From positions 1 through 33,538 of the forward strand of contig NZ_LDTE01000061.1 in assembly GCF_001476905.1 (NCBI RefSeq): a stretch of DNA of 33,538 nt. The letters run 5' to 3'. The DNA is from Sphingomonas sanguinis. GTDB lineage: Bacteria; Pseudomonadota; Alphaproteobacteria; Sphingomonadales; Sphingomonadaceae. Every line of letters begins with the position of its first letter. Position 1 is the stretch's first letter. Of the stretch, positions 26,321-33,538 are shown piece by piece. The position numbers were made by a program, and so were the translations under genes. The notes below the pieces were generated by a model, which was given only the letters and a program-made list of their open reading frames with translations, made no database searches and was not told where the DNA came from.

Positions 26321-26493
26321 ACCGGCCGGGCCTCATCCAGCGCATACGCACCGAGGCGGCCCTGCAATTTTCGTTCGCGCGATACGCTTTGTTCAGCGGC
26401 CGTGCGTTACACCCGCTTGATGCCGGGCCCCACCGTCCCGACATTGGTCGAAACGAGGCGTCGGTTCACGGCGCTTCGGAAGGAGTATCGTAG

Positions 26494-28812
26494 ATGCCAT
26501 CTTTCGCCCCCGCGCTCGAGACCACGCTTCACAAGGCGCTGGAAGCCGCGACCGTGCGGCGCCACGAATATGCCACGCTGGAGCACCTCCTCCTCGCGCT
26601 GATCGACGACGACCATGCCTCCAAGGTGATGGAAGCCTGCCATGTCGACACGGGCGAGCTGAAGGCGACGGTTGCCCAGTATCTCGACACCGAACTCGAC
26701 GCGCTGAAGGTCGAGGCGGCGACCGACCCCTCCCCCACCAGCGGGTTCCAGCGTGTGGTCCAGCGCGCGATCCTGCACGTCCAGTCTTCGGGCCGCGATG
26801 AAGTGACCGGCGCGAACGTGCTGGTCGCACTGTTTTCTGAGCGCGAATCCTATGCCGTCTATTTCCTGCAGCAGCAGGATATGAGCCGCCTGGATGCCGT
26901 CAGCTTCATCAGCCACGGCGTCGGCAAGGGCGGCGCGACCGCCGAATCGACCCCGCCCAAGGGTGTCGAGGAAGAAAAGCCCGCCAAGCCCGCCGAGAAG
27001 GGCAAGGGCGAAAGCGCGCTCAAGCAGTTCACCGTCGACCTCAACGAAAAGGCGAAGGCGGGCAAGGTCGATCCGCTGATCGGGCGTGGGCCCGAGGTGG
27101 ACCGCACCGTCCAGATCCTGTGCCGCCGGTCGAAGAACAACCCTCTCTATGTGGGTGATCCCGGCGTCGGCAAGACCGCCATCGCCGAGGGCCTGGCGCG
27201 CAAGATCATCGAGGGCAATGTGCCCGAGGTGCTGCTGAACGCCGTCATCTATTCGCTCGACATGGGCGCATTGCTGGCGGGTACGCGGTATCGCGGCGAC
27301 TTCGAGGAGCGGCTGAAGGCCGTCGTCAACGAGCTGGAGAAGCTGCCGCATGCGGTGCTCTTCATCGATGAAATCCACACCGTCATCGGCGCGGGCGCGA
27401 CCAGCGGCGGGGCGATGGACGCGTCGAACCTGCTCAAGCCTGCGCTGTCGGGCGGCACGATCCGCTGCATCGGCTCGACCACCTATAAGGAGTTCCGCAA
27501 TCACTTCGAAAAGGACCGCGCGCTGCTGCGCCGGTTCCAGAAGATCGACGTAAACGAGCCGACGATCGAGGACACGATCAAGATCCTGGCGGGCTTGCGC
27601 TCGGCGTTCGAGGATCACCATCAGGTCAAGTACACGCCCGACGCGATCAAGTCGGCGGTCGAGCTGTCGGCGCGCTACATCAACGACCGCAAGCTGCCCG
27701 ACAAGGCGATCGACGTGATCGACGAGGTCGGCGCGATGCAGATGCTGGTGCCGGTCAGCAAGCGCAAGAAGACGATCACGCCCAAGGAGATCGAGGCCGT
27801 GATCGCCACCATGGCGCGCATCCCGCCGAAGAGCGTGTCGACCGACGACCGCCAGCAGCTGGAAACGCTGGAAACCGATCTGAAGCGCGTGGTGTTCGGC
27901 CAGAATGCCGCGATCGAGAACCTGTCCTCGGCGATCAAGCTGAGCCGGGCGGGTCTTCGCGATCCCGACAAGCCGATCGGCAACTATCTGTTCACCGGCC
28001 CCACCGGCGTCGGCAAGACCGAGGTTGCGCGGCAGCTGGCGACGATCCTGGGCATTCCGCTCCAGCGGTTCGACATGTCCGAATATATGGAGCGTCATTC
28101 GGTCAGCCGGTTGATCGGTGCGCCTCCGGGCTATGTCGGTTATGACCAGGGCGGTCTGCTGACCGATGCGGTCGACCAGAATCCGCATTCGGTGCTGCTG
28201 CTCGACGAGATCGAGAAGGCGCATCCCGACCTGTTCAACATCCTGTTGCAGGTGATGGACAACGGCAAGCTGACCGATCACCACGGCAAGACGGTCGATT
28301 TCCGCAACACGATCATCATCATGACGACCAATGCCGGCGCCGCCGACATGGCACGCGAGACGGTCGGTTTCGGCAACCTCACCCGCGAGGGCGAGGATGA
28401 GCAGGCCGTGCAGAAGATGTTCACGCCGGAATTCCGCAACCGCCTGGATGCGATCGTGCCCTTCGGTTACCTGCCGCCGGAAGTCGTGGCGCGGGTGGTG
28501 GACAAGTTCATCCTCCAGCTCGAGCTGCAGCTGGCGGATCGCAACGTCCATATCAGCCTGGACGAGGCGGCGAAGAGCTGGCTCACCGAAAAGGGCTATG
28601 ACCGCCTGTACGGTGCGCGTCCGATGGGCCGCCTGATCCAAGAGAAGATCAAGCAGCCGCTGGCCGAAGAACTGCTTTTCGGCAAGCTGGTGCACGGCGG
28701 CGAGGTGACGGTAAAGATGAAGGACGGCGCCCTGTCCTTCGCGATCGAACCGGCAGCCCCCAAGAAGCCGCGCAAGAAGGGCGGCAAGCCCGCTTCAGTC
28801 GACGCGGGCTGA
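26494..28812 (+). CDS. clpA: ATP-dependent Clp protease ATP-binding subunit ClpA
   Basis: ClpA is a hexameric AAA+ unfoldase that feeds proteins, often through the adaptor ClpS, into ClpP. The 772-residue protein (E. coli 758) has an N-terminal Clp_N repeat domain (1-145), an Ala/Lys/Glu linker, AAA-1 with Walker A GDPGVGKT (221-228) and FIDEIHTVIGAG, and AAA-2 with Walker A GPTGVGKT (502-509) and LLDEIEKAHPD. The ClpP-binding loop is VGFG (624-627). The C-terminal tail is Lys-rich. ATG 26494 has AAGGAG (26478-26483) upstream. clpS, commonly next to clpA, is not found here. A strong terminator follows. Confidence 0.97.
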   Translation: MPSFAPALETTLHKALEAATVRRHEYATLEHLLLALIDDDHASKVMEACHVDTGELKATVAQYLDTELDALKVEAATDPSPTSGFQRVVQRAILHVQSSGRDEVTGANVLVALFSERESYAVYFLQQQDMSRLDAVSFISHGVGKGGATAESTPPKGVEEEKPAKPAEKGKGESALKQFTVDLNEKAKAGKVDPLIGRGPEVDRTVQILCRRSKNNPLYVGDPGVGKTAIAEGLARKIIEGNVPEVLLNAVIYSLDMGALLAGTRYRGDFEERLKAVVNELEKLPHAVLFIDEIHTVIGAGATSGGAMDASNLLKPALSGGTIRCIGSTTYKEFRNHFEKDRALLRRFQKIDVNEPTIEDTIKILAGLRSAFEDHHQVKYTPDAIKSAVELSARYINDRKLPDKAIDVIDEVGAMQMLVPVSKRKKTITPKEIEAVIATMARIPPKSVSTDDRQQLETLETDLKRVVFGQNAAIENLSSAIKLSRAGLRDPDKPIGNYLFTGPTGVGKTEVARQLATILGIPLQRFDMSEYMERHSVSRLIGAPPGYVGYDQGGLLTDAVDQNPHSVLLLDEIEKAHPDLFNILLQVMDNGKLTDHHGKTVDFRNTIIIMTTNAGAADMARETVGFGNLTREGEDEQAVQKMFTPEFRNRLDAIVPFGYLPPEVVARVVDKFILQLELQLADRNVHISLDEAAKSWLTEKGYDRLYGARPMGRLIQEKIKQPLAEELLFGKLVHGGEVTVKMKDGALSFAIEPAAPKKPRKKGGKPASVDAG

Positions 28813-28843
28813 CACGCACCGGATCGACATGATCCCGATGAAA

Positions 28844-28877
28844 GGGGCCTGGTGGCGACGCCCGGCCCCTTTTTTTT
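28844..28877 (+). terminator. Intrinsic terminator after clpA
   Basis: GGGGCC (28844-28849) pairs with GGCCCC (28864-28869), extended by an inner GG/CC, and eight T residues follow (28870-28877). It begins 31 bases after the clpA stop and is the clearest terminator in the window. Confidence 0.93.
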
Positions 28878-28973
28878 CCAGGCCGTGGGCGATCGGAGTT
28901 TCACACCCGCTCCACCGCAGGTTATGACGCCATTAACCTGATTTTCGGGGTTTGACTGGCACATTCCCAGGCG

Positions 28974-30821
28974 ATGAGCGGCGTGGGTCCGATCCGATTA
29001 TGGGTGCTGATGCTGGCACTGTTGGCGGCCATCTGGCCGCTGACGGAGGCGCGTGCCCAGGTCGGGGAGGCCGTCGCCACCTGTCTTCGCCCGATCCGGG
29101 CCGGTGATACCGTCCGCGCCCTGCTCGCCCAGCCGCAAGCCTTTGACTGCACGCCCGACCAGTCGGCCTATGGCGCGGGCGACTTCTGGGCCCTGTCGCG
29201 ACCGCTGCCCCAACTGCCGGGCGATCCGCACGAGCGGCTGAGCATCGGTTTCGCGAGCGCTTGGCAGAATGCGACAACGCTCCACATCCTCTATGCCGAT
29301 GGCAGCATCCGGCACATCGGCTTCACCAGCGCGACGACCTCGCGCTATCTGTTGCTGGGGCCGATGATCGCGGTTCCCCTGCCTCGCGCGGCCACGCGTC
29401 CGGTCCGCATCCTGTGGGAAGTCCATGGTGCGGCCAATCTGCGAGGGGTCGTACGCGGCGCACGGCTCCAGCATTATGCGGAGGCGCTGGAGGTCGAGTC
29501 GGAGCTCAGCCTGCTCTACGGCGCGATCATGGGAATGGTGGTGGCACTGGCCATTTACAATCTTGCGCTCTGGCCCGCGCTGCGTCAGCCGCTCCAGCCC
29601 GTTTATTGCCTTCTTCTGTTCTTTATCACCGGCTATGCGCTCAGTTCGTCGGGGCTGATCGGGCAGTGGCTGCCTTGGCTCGACAATAACGAGCGGCATC
29701 GCTGGAACGCGATCATGCTGGGCGGGGTCGCACTAACCATCGTCGTCTTCGCCCGCCATTTCTTCGAGCGGGAGGTGTTTCGCGGCTGGCTCGACCGGCT
29801 GTCGGTCGTGGTCTTCGTCCTGATCGCGGTTCCCAACATCGCCTTTGCGCTGTTCGCCCCCTGGTGGATTCGGCCGCTCGACACGGCGGTGGTGGCGGGT
29901 TTTGCCGTCCTGCTCGGCTTCCTGATCGCGGTCTTCGTGCAGGCCTGGCGACGGCGGAGCAACTTCGCCTGGGCCTTTGCGCTGGGCTGGGGCACGCCGA
30001 TCGTGCTCGCCATGTTCCGCGTACTGAACGCCGTGCATCTGATCGCCTGGCGCCCCTGGATCGACCAGTCCACCGTGCTGTCGATGGGGGCCGAGGCGCT
30101 GATCGCCAGCCTCGGGGTCGCCTATCGAATATATCTGCTCAGCCGCGAGCGCGACCTGGCCCGCGCCGACGAGCGCGTTGCCCGGCGCCTGGCCGACACC
30201 GATCCGCTGACCGGCCTCTTCAACCGCCGCGCCTTTCTGGAGCAGGCGATCGGGCGCAGCGGGCCGCAGACGCTGGTCCTGGCGGATATCGACCATTTCA
30301 AGCGGATCAATGACACGCTGGGCCATGACGAGGGGGACGAGGTGCTGCGGATCTTCGCCCGCACGCTGGGCGAGGCCGTCGGGCTGGACATGCTGGTCGC
30401 GCGGATCGGCGGCGAGGAGTTCGCATTGCTCGCCGATGCATCCCGCGCGCCCGACGCGGAAACACTGCTCGCCCGCCTGCGCGCCGTCGCCTATCCTTCC
30501 GGCCTGAAGGTCACCGCCAGCCTGGGCCTGTGCACGGGGCCGATGCGGGATGAATCCGACTGGCGGCACCTGTATCGCGAAGCCGACCAGGCACTCTTCG
30601 CCGCGAAGAACGGCGGCCGCGACCGCGCCTGCTGGGGCGTGGCGATCGACATGCCGCCGCTGCCTGCCCCGCTCTTGCCCAGCGTTCGCTCCAAGCGTAA
30701 TGCGAGGCTGGGGAGACGGGCATTTGCGCGAACGGCGGATCATGATGGCGGGACTGGGGCTGGCGCTGGTCGCGCTCGCCTATCGTCATCCGACGGCGGA
30801 TATCCGCGTAATGACCCATGA
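28974..30821 (+). CDS. 7TM-DISM-type diguanylate cyclase
   Basis: This is a membrane sensor that makes cyclic di-GMP. The 615-residue protein starts with a signal peptide (cleavage near ARA-Q, 28), then an extracytoplasmic domain (about 30-170) and several membrane segments (about 178-395), as in 7TMR-DISM receptors. A coiled-coil stretch leads into the GGDEF domain (about 405-560): LADTDPLTGLFNRRAFLEQ, DIDHFKRINDTLGHDEGDEVL, and the active-site GGEEF (479-483). The RxxD inhibitory site before it is missing. After the domain, about 60 residues of low complexity overlap a small gene in another frame; codon use there favours the other frame. Confidence 0.9.
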   Translation: MSGVGPIRLWVLMLALLAAIWPLTEARAQVGEAVATCLRPIRAGDTVRALLAQPQAFDCTPDQSAYGAGDFWALSRPLPQLPGDPHERLSIGFASAWQNATTLHILYADGSIRHIGFTSATTSRYLLLGPMIAVPLPRAATRPVRILWEVHGAANLRGVVRGARLQHYAEALEVESELSLLYGAIMGMVVALAIYNLALWPALRQPLQPVYCLLLFFITGYALSSSGLIGQWLPWLDNNERHRWNAIMLGGVALTIVVFARHFFEREVFRGWLDRLSVVVFVLIAVPNIAFALFAPWWIRPLDTAVVAGFAVLLGFLIAVFVQAWRRRSNFAWAFALGWGTPIVLAMFRVLNAVHLIAWRPWIDQSTVLSMGAEALIASLGVAYRIYLLSRERDLARADERVARRLADTDPLTGLFNRRAFLEQAIGRSGPQTLVLADIDHFKRINDTLGHDEGDEVLRIFARTLGEAVGLDMLVARIGGEEFALLADASRAPDAETLLARLRAVAYPSGLKVTASLGLCTGPMRDESDWRHLYREADQALFAAKNGGRDRACWGVAIDMPPLPAPLLPSVRSKRNARLGRRAFARTADHDGGTGAGAGRARLSSSDGGYPRNDP

Positions 30822-30921
30822 CCTGACCGATCGTTCGCCGCGCCGCGTGCAGGCCGCGGTCGATCTGGGCCTTTTCGGTGTCTCGTTTCTCTACACCTGG
30901 ACCGTCAACCGGCTGCGCTAA
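30724..30921 (+). CDS. Small hypothetical protein overlapping the cyclase gene
   Basis: A 65-residue frame beginning at TTG 30724 (GGGGAG lies 8-9 bases upstream), or at ATG 30742 or 30745. Codon third positions are G/C-rich as in real genes of this genome. The product has two short hydrophobic stretches (MAGLGLALVALAY and LGLFGVSFLYTWTV) around a charged centre. I do not recognise it. It overlaps the last 98 bases of the cyclase gene in another frame, so one of the two 3' boundaries may be affected by a frameshift. Confidence 0.55.
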   Translation: MRERRIMMAGLGLALVALAYRHPTADIRVMTHDLTDRSPRRVQAAVDLGLFGVSFLYTWTVNRLR

Positions 30922-30968
30922 GCGCGACGCTGCTTGCGCACCCGCCGGGTGTGCCGCATAGCGGCGTC

Positions 30969-31208
30969 ATGGATACGCCCATCGAAGAACTGACGTTCGA
31001 GGACGCCCTCAAGGAACTGGAGAGGATCGTCGGCCGACTGGAAAGCGGCGAAGCGACGCTCGACGAATCGATCCGCCTCTATGAGCGCGGCGATCGTCTG
31101 CGCCAGCGCTGCGCCGAACGGCTCGACGCCGCCCAGGCCCGGATCGAGGCGATCCGCCTGGATGCCGAGGGCAAGGCCGCCGGCACCCGCCCGTTTCAGG
31201 CGGGCTGA
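30969..31208 (+). CDS. xseB: Exodeoxyribonuclease VII small subunit
   Basis: XseB pairs with XseA to form exonuclease VII, which degrades single-stranded DNA. The 79-residue protein (E. coli 80) has the family pattern LTFEDALKELERIVGRLESGEATLDESIRLYERGDRLRQRC. ATG 30969 fits; a GTG at 30951 would add six residues. It is three bases before ispA, the common xseB-ispA arrangement. Confidence 0.95.
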   Translation: MDTPIEELTFEDALKELERIVGRLESGEATLDESIRLYERGDRLRQRCAERLDAAQARIEAIRLDAEGKAAGTRPFQAG

Positions 31209-31211
31209 GGC

Positions 31212-32111
31212 GTGACGCTCACTGCCACCACCCTGCCCGAGGCGCTGGCCGAGGTCGCCGAGGATATCGACGCCCGCTTTGCCGAGCTGCTCGCCGACCC
31301 GGGCGATCCGCGCGCCTCGCTCTATGCCGCGATGCGCCACGCCGCGATCGGCGGCGGCAAGCGGCTGCGCCCGCTGCTCGTCTTCGCCACCGCGCATCTG
31401 TTTGCCGTGGACCGCAATTGCGCGGGCTGGGTCGCGACCGCGCTGGAGGCGATCCACGTCTATTCGCTGATCCATGACGATCTGCCCGCGATGGACGACG
31501 ACGATATGCGGCGCGGCAAGCCGACCGTGCACAAGGCGTTCGACGAGGCCACCGCGATCCTGGCGGGCGACTGCCTCCACGCCCTGGCCTTCGAGATCTT
31601 GGCCGATCCGGCGACCCATGCCGACCCCTTTATCCGCTCCGAACTGATCCTCGACCTCGCGCGTGCGTCGGGCCCTAGCGGCATGGCGGGCGGGCAGCAG
31701 ATGGACTTGGAGGCCGAGCGGCAGGTGTTCGACCTCGCCACGGTCACCCGGCTTCAGCAGATGAAGACCGGTGCGCTGATCTGCGCGGCGGTCGAGGCGG
31801 GCGCGATCCTGGGTCGCGTGGCCCCCGAGGGCCGGACGCATTTGCGCGGCTATGCGCATGACCTGGGGCTGGCCTTCCAGATTGCCGACGACCTGCTCGA
31901 TGCCGAGGGCGACGAGGCGGCGGCGGGCAAGAAGCTGCGCAAGGACGAGGATGCGGGCAAGGCGACCTTTCTCAGCCTGCTCGGTGTCGAGCGTGCGCGC
32001 GAACAATGCCGGATGCTGGTCGATCAGGCGATCGAGCATTTGCGCCATTACGGCCCCGAGGCCGATCTGCTCCGCGCCATCGCCACTTATGTGGTGGAGC
32101 GCGATCGATGA
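31212..32111 (+). CDS. ispA: Polyprenyl synthetase, probably farnesyl diphosphate synthase
   Basis: IspA condenses DMAPP and IPP to farnesyl diphosphate, the precursor of ubiquinone side chains, undecaprenyl phosphate and, in sphingomonads, carotenoids. The 299-residue protein matches E. coli (299). It has GGGKRLRPLL, the first aspartate-rich motif DDLPAMD (89-95, the bacterial DDxxxxD form), and the second motif FQIADDLLD with D226, D227 and D230. GTG 31212 starts it. Chain length is inferred from the motif spacing and the xseB linkage. Often dxs follows; here coaD does, with a 4-base overlap. Confidence 0.93.
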   Translation: MTLTATTLPEALAEVAEDIDARFAELLADPGDPRASLYAAMRHAAIGGGKRLRPLLVFATAHLFAVDRNCAGWVATALEAIHVYSLIHDDLPAMDDDDMRRGKPTVHKAFDEATAILAGDCLHALAFEILADPATHADPFIRSELILDLARASGPSGMAGGQQMDLEAERQVFDLATVTRLQQMKTGALICAAVEAGAILGRVAPEGRTHLRGYAHDLGLAFQIADDLLDAEGDEAAAGKKLRKDEDAGKATFLSLLGVERAREQCRMLVDQAIEHLRHYGPEADLLRAIATYVVERDR

Positions 32112-32611
32112 CCCGGATCGGCGTCTATCCCGGCACGTTCGATCCCGTGACGTTGGGGCACATGGACATCATCCGGCGCGGCGCGAAGCTGGTCGACCGG
32201 CTGGTGATCGGCGTCACCACCAACCCGTCCAAGTCGCCGATGTTCACGCTGGACGAACGCATGGCGATGGTCCGGCGCGAGGTGGCGGATGTCGCGGGCG
32301 AGATTCATGTCGTCGCCTTTGACTCGCTCCTGATGGATTTCGCCGAGCGCGAGGGCGCAAAGGTCATCGTCCGGGGCCTGCGCGCCGTCGCCGACTTCGA
32401 ATATGAATATCAGATGGCGGGCATGAACCAGCAGATCAATCCGCGGGTCGAGACCGTCTTCCTGATGGCCGATGTCGCGCTGCAGCCCATCGCCAGCCGC
32501 CTGGTCAAGGAAATCGCCATCTATGGCGGCACCATCGCCAAGTTCGTCACCCCCGCCGTCGCGGCGGACGTGGCCGAACGGGTGGAGAAGATCGGACGCA
32601 AGGGGTCCTGA
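32108..32611 (+). CDS. coaD: Phosphopantetheine adenylyltransferase
   Basis: CoaD makes dephospho-CoA from 4'-phosphopantetheine and ATP, the fourth step of CoA synthesis from pantothenate. The 167-residue protein (E. coli 159) has YPGTFDPVTLGHMDII with the nucleotidyltransferase motif TLGH (15-18), PMFTLDERMAMV, VRGLRAVADFEYEYQMAGMN and the late SRLVKEIAIYGG. ATG 32108 overlaps the ispA stop (ATGA), so the two are probably translated together. Confidence 0.97.
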   Translation: MTRIGVYPGTFDPVTLGHMDIIRRGAKLVDRLVIGVTTNPSKSPMFTLDERMAMVRREVADVAGEIHVVAFDSLLMDFAEREGAKVIVRGLRAVADFEYEYQMAGMNQQINPRVETVFLMADVALQPIASRLVKEIAIYGGTIAKFVTPAVAADVAERVEKIGRKGS

Positions 32612-32617
32612 TCGTCA

Positions 32618-32640
32618 TTCCTCCCCTGCAAGGGGAGGAA
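32618..32640. repeat. Perfect short palindrome after coaD
   Basis: A perfect 9-base-pair stem (TTCCTCCCC/GGGGAGGAA) with loop TGCAA. On the plus strand AAAATC follows, so it is not a typical terminator for coaD. It resembles the GC-rich repeats elsewhere. The remaining gap to 32718 shows nothing else clear. Confidence 0.5.
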
Positions 32641-32718
32641 AATCAGGTCGAAGGTTCAGATTGGCGCAAGGGTCGATTTGCTCTACAGCCTCCCCATTCC
32701 TTCCCTTGTCGTAGAGAT

Positions 32719-33495
32719 ATGATGCGCGTTTTCGCCGCTCTTGCCGTCCTGATGGCCAGCCCGATCGCCGTTCCGGCACAGGCGCAGAAACAGGCCGAAG
32801 TCCAGCCCAAGTTCAGCACGCCTGCCAAGGCCGCACAGGTGCTGGAGGCCAATGTCGCCGACCGCGCGCCCGTGCCGCCGATCACCGACAAGGAGAATCT
32901 CTGGCTGCTCGACCTGTCGACCGGGGGCCGGGTAACGATCTGGCTGCGTCCCGACGTCGCGCCGAAGATGGTCGAGCGGATCAAGACGCTGACCCGCCGC
33001 CATTTCTATGACGGGCTGACCTTTCACCGCGTGATCGACGGCTTCATGGCGCAGGGCGGCGATCCGAAGGGCGATGGCACCGGCGGCTCGGACCTGCCCA
33101 ATGTTCCGGCCGAGTTCAACTATCTGCCGCATGTGCGCGGATCGGTGGCCGCCGCGCGCGCCGACGATCCCAACAGCGCCAACAGCCAGTTCTACATCGT
33201 CTTCCAGCCACGCTTCGCGCTCGACAAGAAGTACACGGTGTTCGGCCGGGTGATCGACGGCATGCAATATGTCGACGCGATCGAACGCGGCGAGCCGCCC
33301 GCGAACCCGAGCAAGATCGTCCACGCCTATGTCGCGGCGGACAATCCCCCGGCCTATGTGCCGCTGGCCCCTGCGCCTGTCCCCAGCCTGGGTGCGCCGG
33401 TGACGCTGCCCGGCGCGGCGGCCAAGCCCGCCCCTGCCCGTCGCCCCGCCCCCAAGGCGGCTCCGACCAAGAAGGCGGCAACGGCCACCAAGTGA
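32719..33495 (+). CDS. Secreted cyclophilin-type peptidyl-prolyl isomerase
   Basis: Cyclophilins speed cis-trans isomerisation at proline bonds; the signal peptide (cleavage near AQA, about 22) sends this one to the periplasm. The 258-residue protein has the core FYDGLTFHRVIDGFMAQGGD, RADDPNSANSQFYIV and LDKKYTVFGRVIDGM. The family normally has FHRV and QGGD as here. A Pro/Ala/Lys-rich tail of about 45 residues (from PLAPAPVPSL) lies outside the domain. ATG 32719 or 32722 starts it; the ribosome site is weak. It is followed directly by queA with a 4-base overlap. Confidence 0.92.
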   Translation: MMRVFAALAVLMASPIAVPAQAQKQAEVQPKFSTPAKAAQVLEANVADRAPVPPITDKENLWLLDLSTGGRVTIWLRPDVAPKMVERIKTLTRRHFYDGLTFHRVIDGFMAQGGDPKGDGTGGSDLPNVPAEFNYLPHVRGSVAAARADDPNSANSQFYIVFQPRFALDKKYTVFGRVIDGMQYVDAIERGEPPANPSKIVHAYVAADNPPAYVPLAPAPVPSLGAPVTLPGAAAKPAPARRPAPKAAPTKKAATATK

Positions 33496-33538
33496 ACGTA
33501 GATCTGTTCGACTTCGCGCTGCCGCCCGAGCGGATCGG
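33492..33538 (+). CDS. queA: tRNA preQ1 34 S-adenosylmethionine ribosyltransferase-isomerase, 5' end only
   Basis: QueA makes epoxyqueuosine in tRNA wobble-base modification. Only the first 15 codons are present: MNVDLFDFALPPERI, matching the very conserved QueA N-terminus (VDLFDFxLPPERIA). The GTG start at 33492 overlaps the cyclophilin stop, so the two genes are probably in one unit. The rest lies beyond the window. Confidence 0.8.
   Translation, partial: MNVDLFDFALPPERI

Noticed and set aside
26407..28695. 762-codon open frame antisense to clpA
   Set aside because: clpA is a full-length, motif-complete gene on the other strand. The antisense product is Arg/His/Gln/Leu-rich, as expected from reading GC-rich codons backwards.

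Overview
The window looks like a chromosomal piece of a high-GC alphaproteobacterium, most probably a sphingomonad (Sphingomonas or a close relative). This rests on the alphaproteobacterial markers TrcR (DUF1013) and a DUF1192 protein, the S10-spc gene order, strong G/C use at third codon positions, and short GC-rich palindromic repeats between genes. The taxonomic call is inference. The first bases resemble a transposase library adapter, so position 1 is probably a contig end.

Region 1 (1-4979): era, rnc and lepB on the minus strand, the rnc start overlapping the lepB stop. A small plus-strand glycine-rich secreted protein and an inverted repeat separate era from rnc. A DedA membrane protein (+) and a XerC-type recombinase (-) follow, their stop codons touching.

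Region 2 (4923-22545): one large minus-strand block of translation genes. Read in the direction of transcription: rpsL-rpsG-fusA-tuf, rpsJ-rplC-rplD-rplW-rplB-rpsS-rplV-rpsC-rplP-rpmC-rpsQ, rplN-rplX-rplE-rpsN-rpsH-rplF-rplR-rpsE-rpmD-rplO, secY, adk. Many genes overlap by 1-8 bases. A strong terminator follows adk, and rpsM-rpsK-rpoA-rplQ is not there. The few gaps hold intrinsic-terminator-like hairpins and candidate promoters. The rpsL and rpsJ leaders each have a promoter-like pair with 17-base spacing, then a terminator-like hairpin ahead of the first gene. In the rplN, rplO, secY and fusA gaps a hairpin abuts or overlaps the candidate -10 box.

Region 3 (22650-26320): tRNA-Trp (+), a repeat-rich gap, then minus-strand genes for a small hydrophilic hypothetical protein, TrcR, a secreted TPR-like protein and an NAD(P)H:quinone oxidoreductase, with a divergent DUF1192 gene.

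Region 4 (26494-33538): plus strand. clpA with a strong terminator, a membrane diguanylate cyclase overlapping a small unknown gene, then xseB-ispA-coaD, a secreted cyclophilin and the start of queA.

No CRISPR array, prophage or insertion sequence was seen. The most interesting material is the pattern of leader hairpins in the ribosomal block, an arginine at S12 position 88 (a known streptomycin-resistance substitution), and an Arg/Gly-rich extension on S5.
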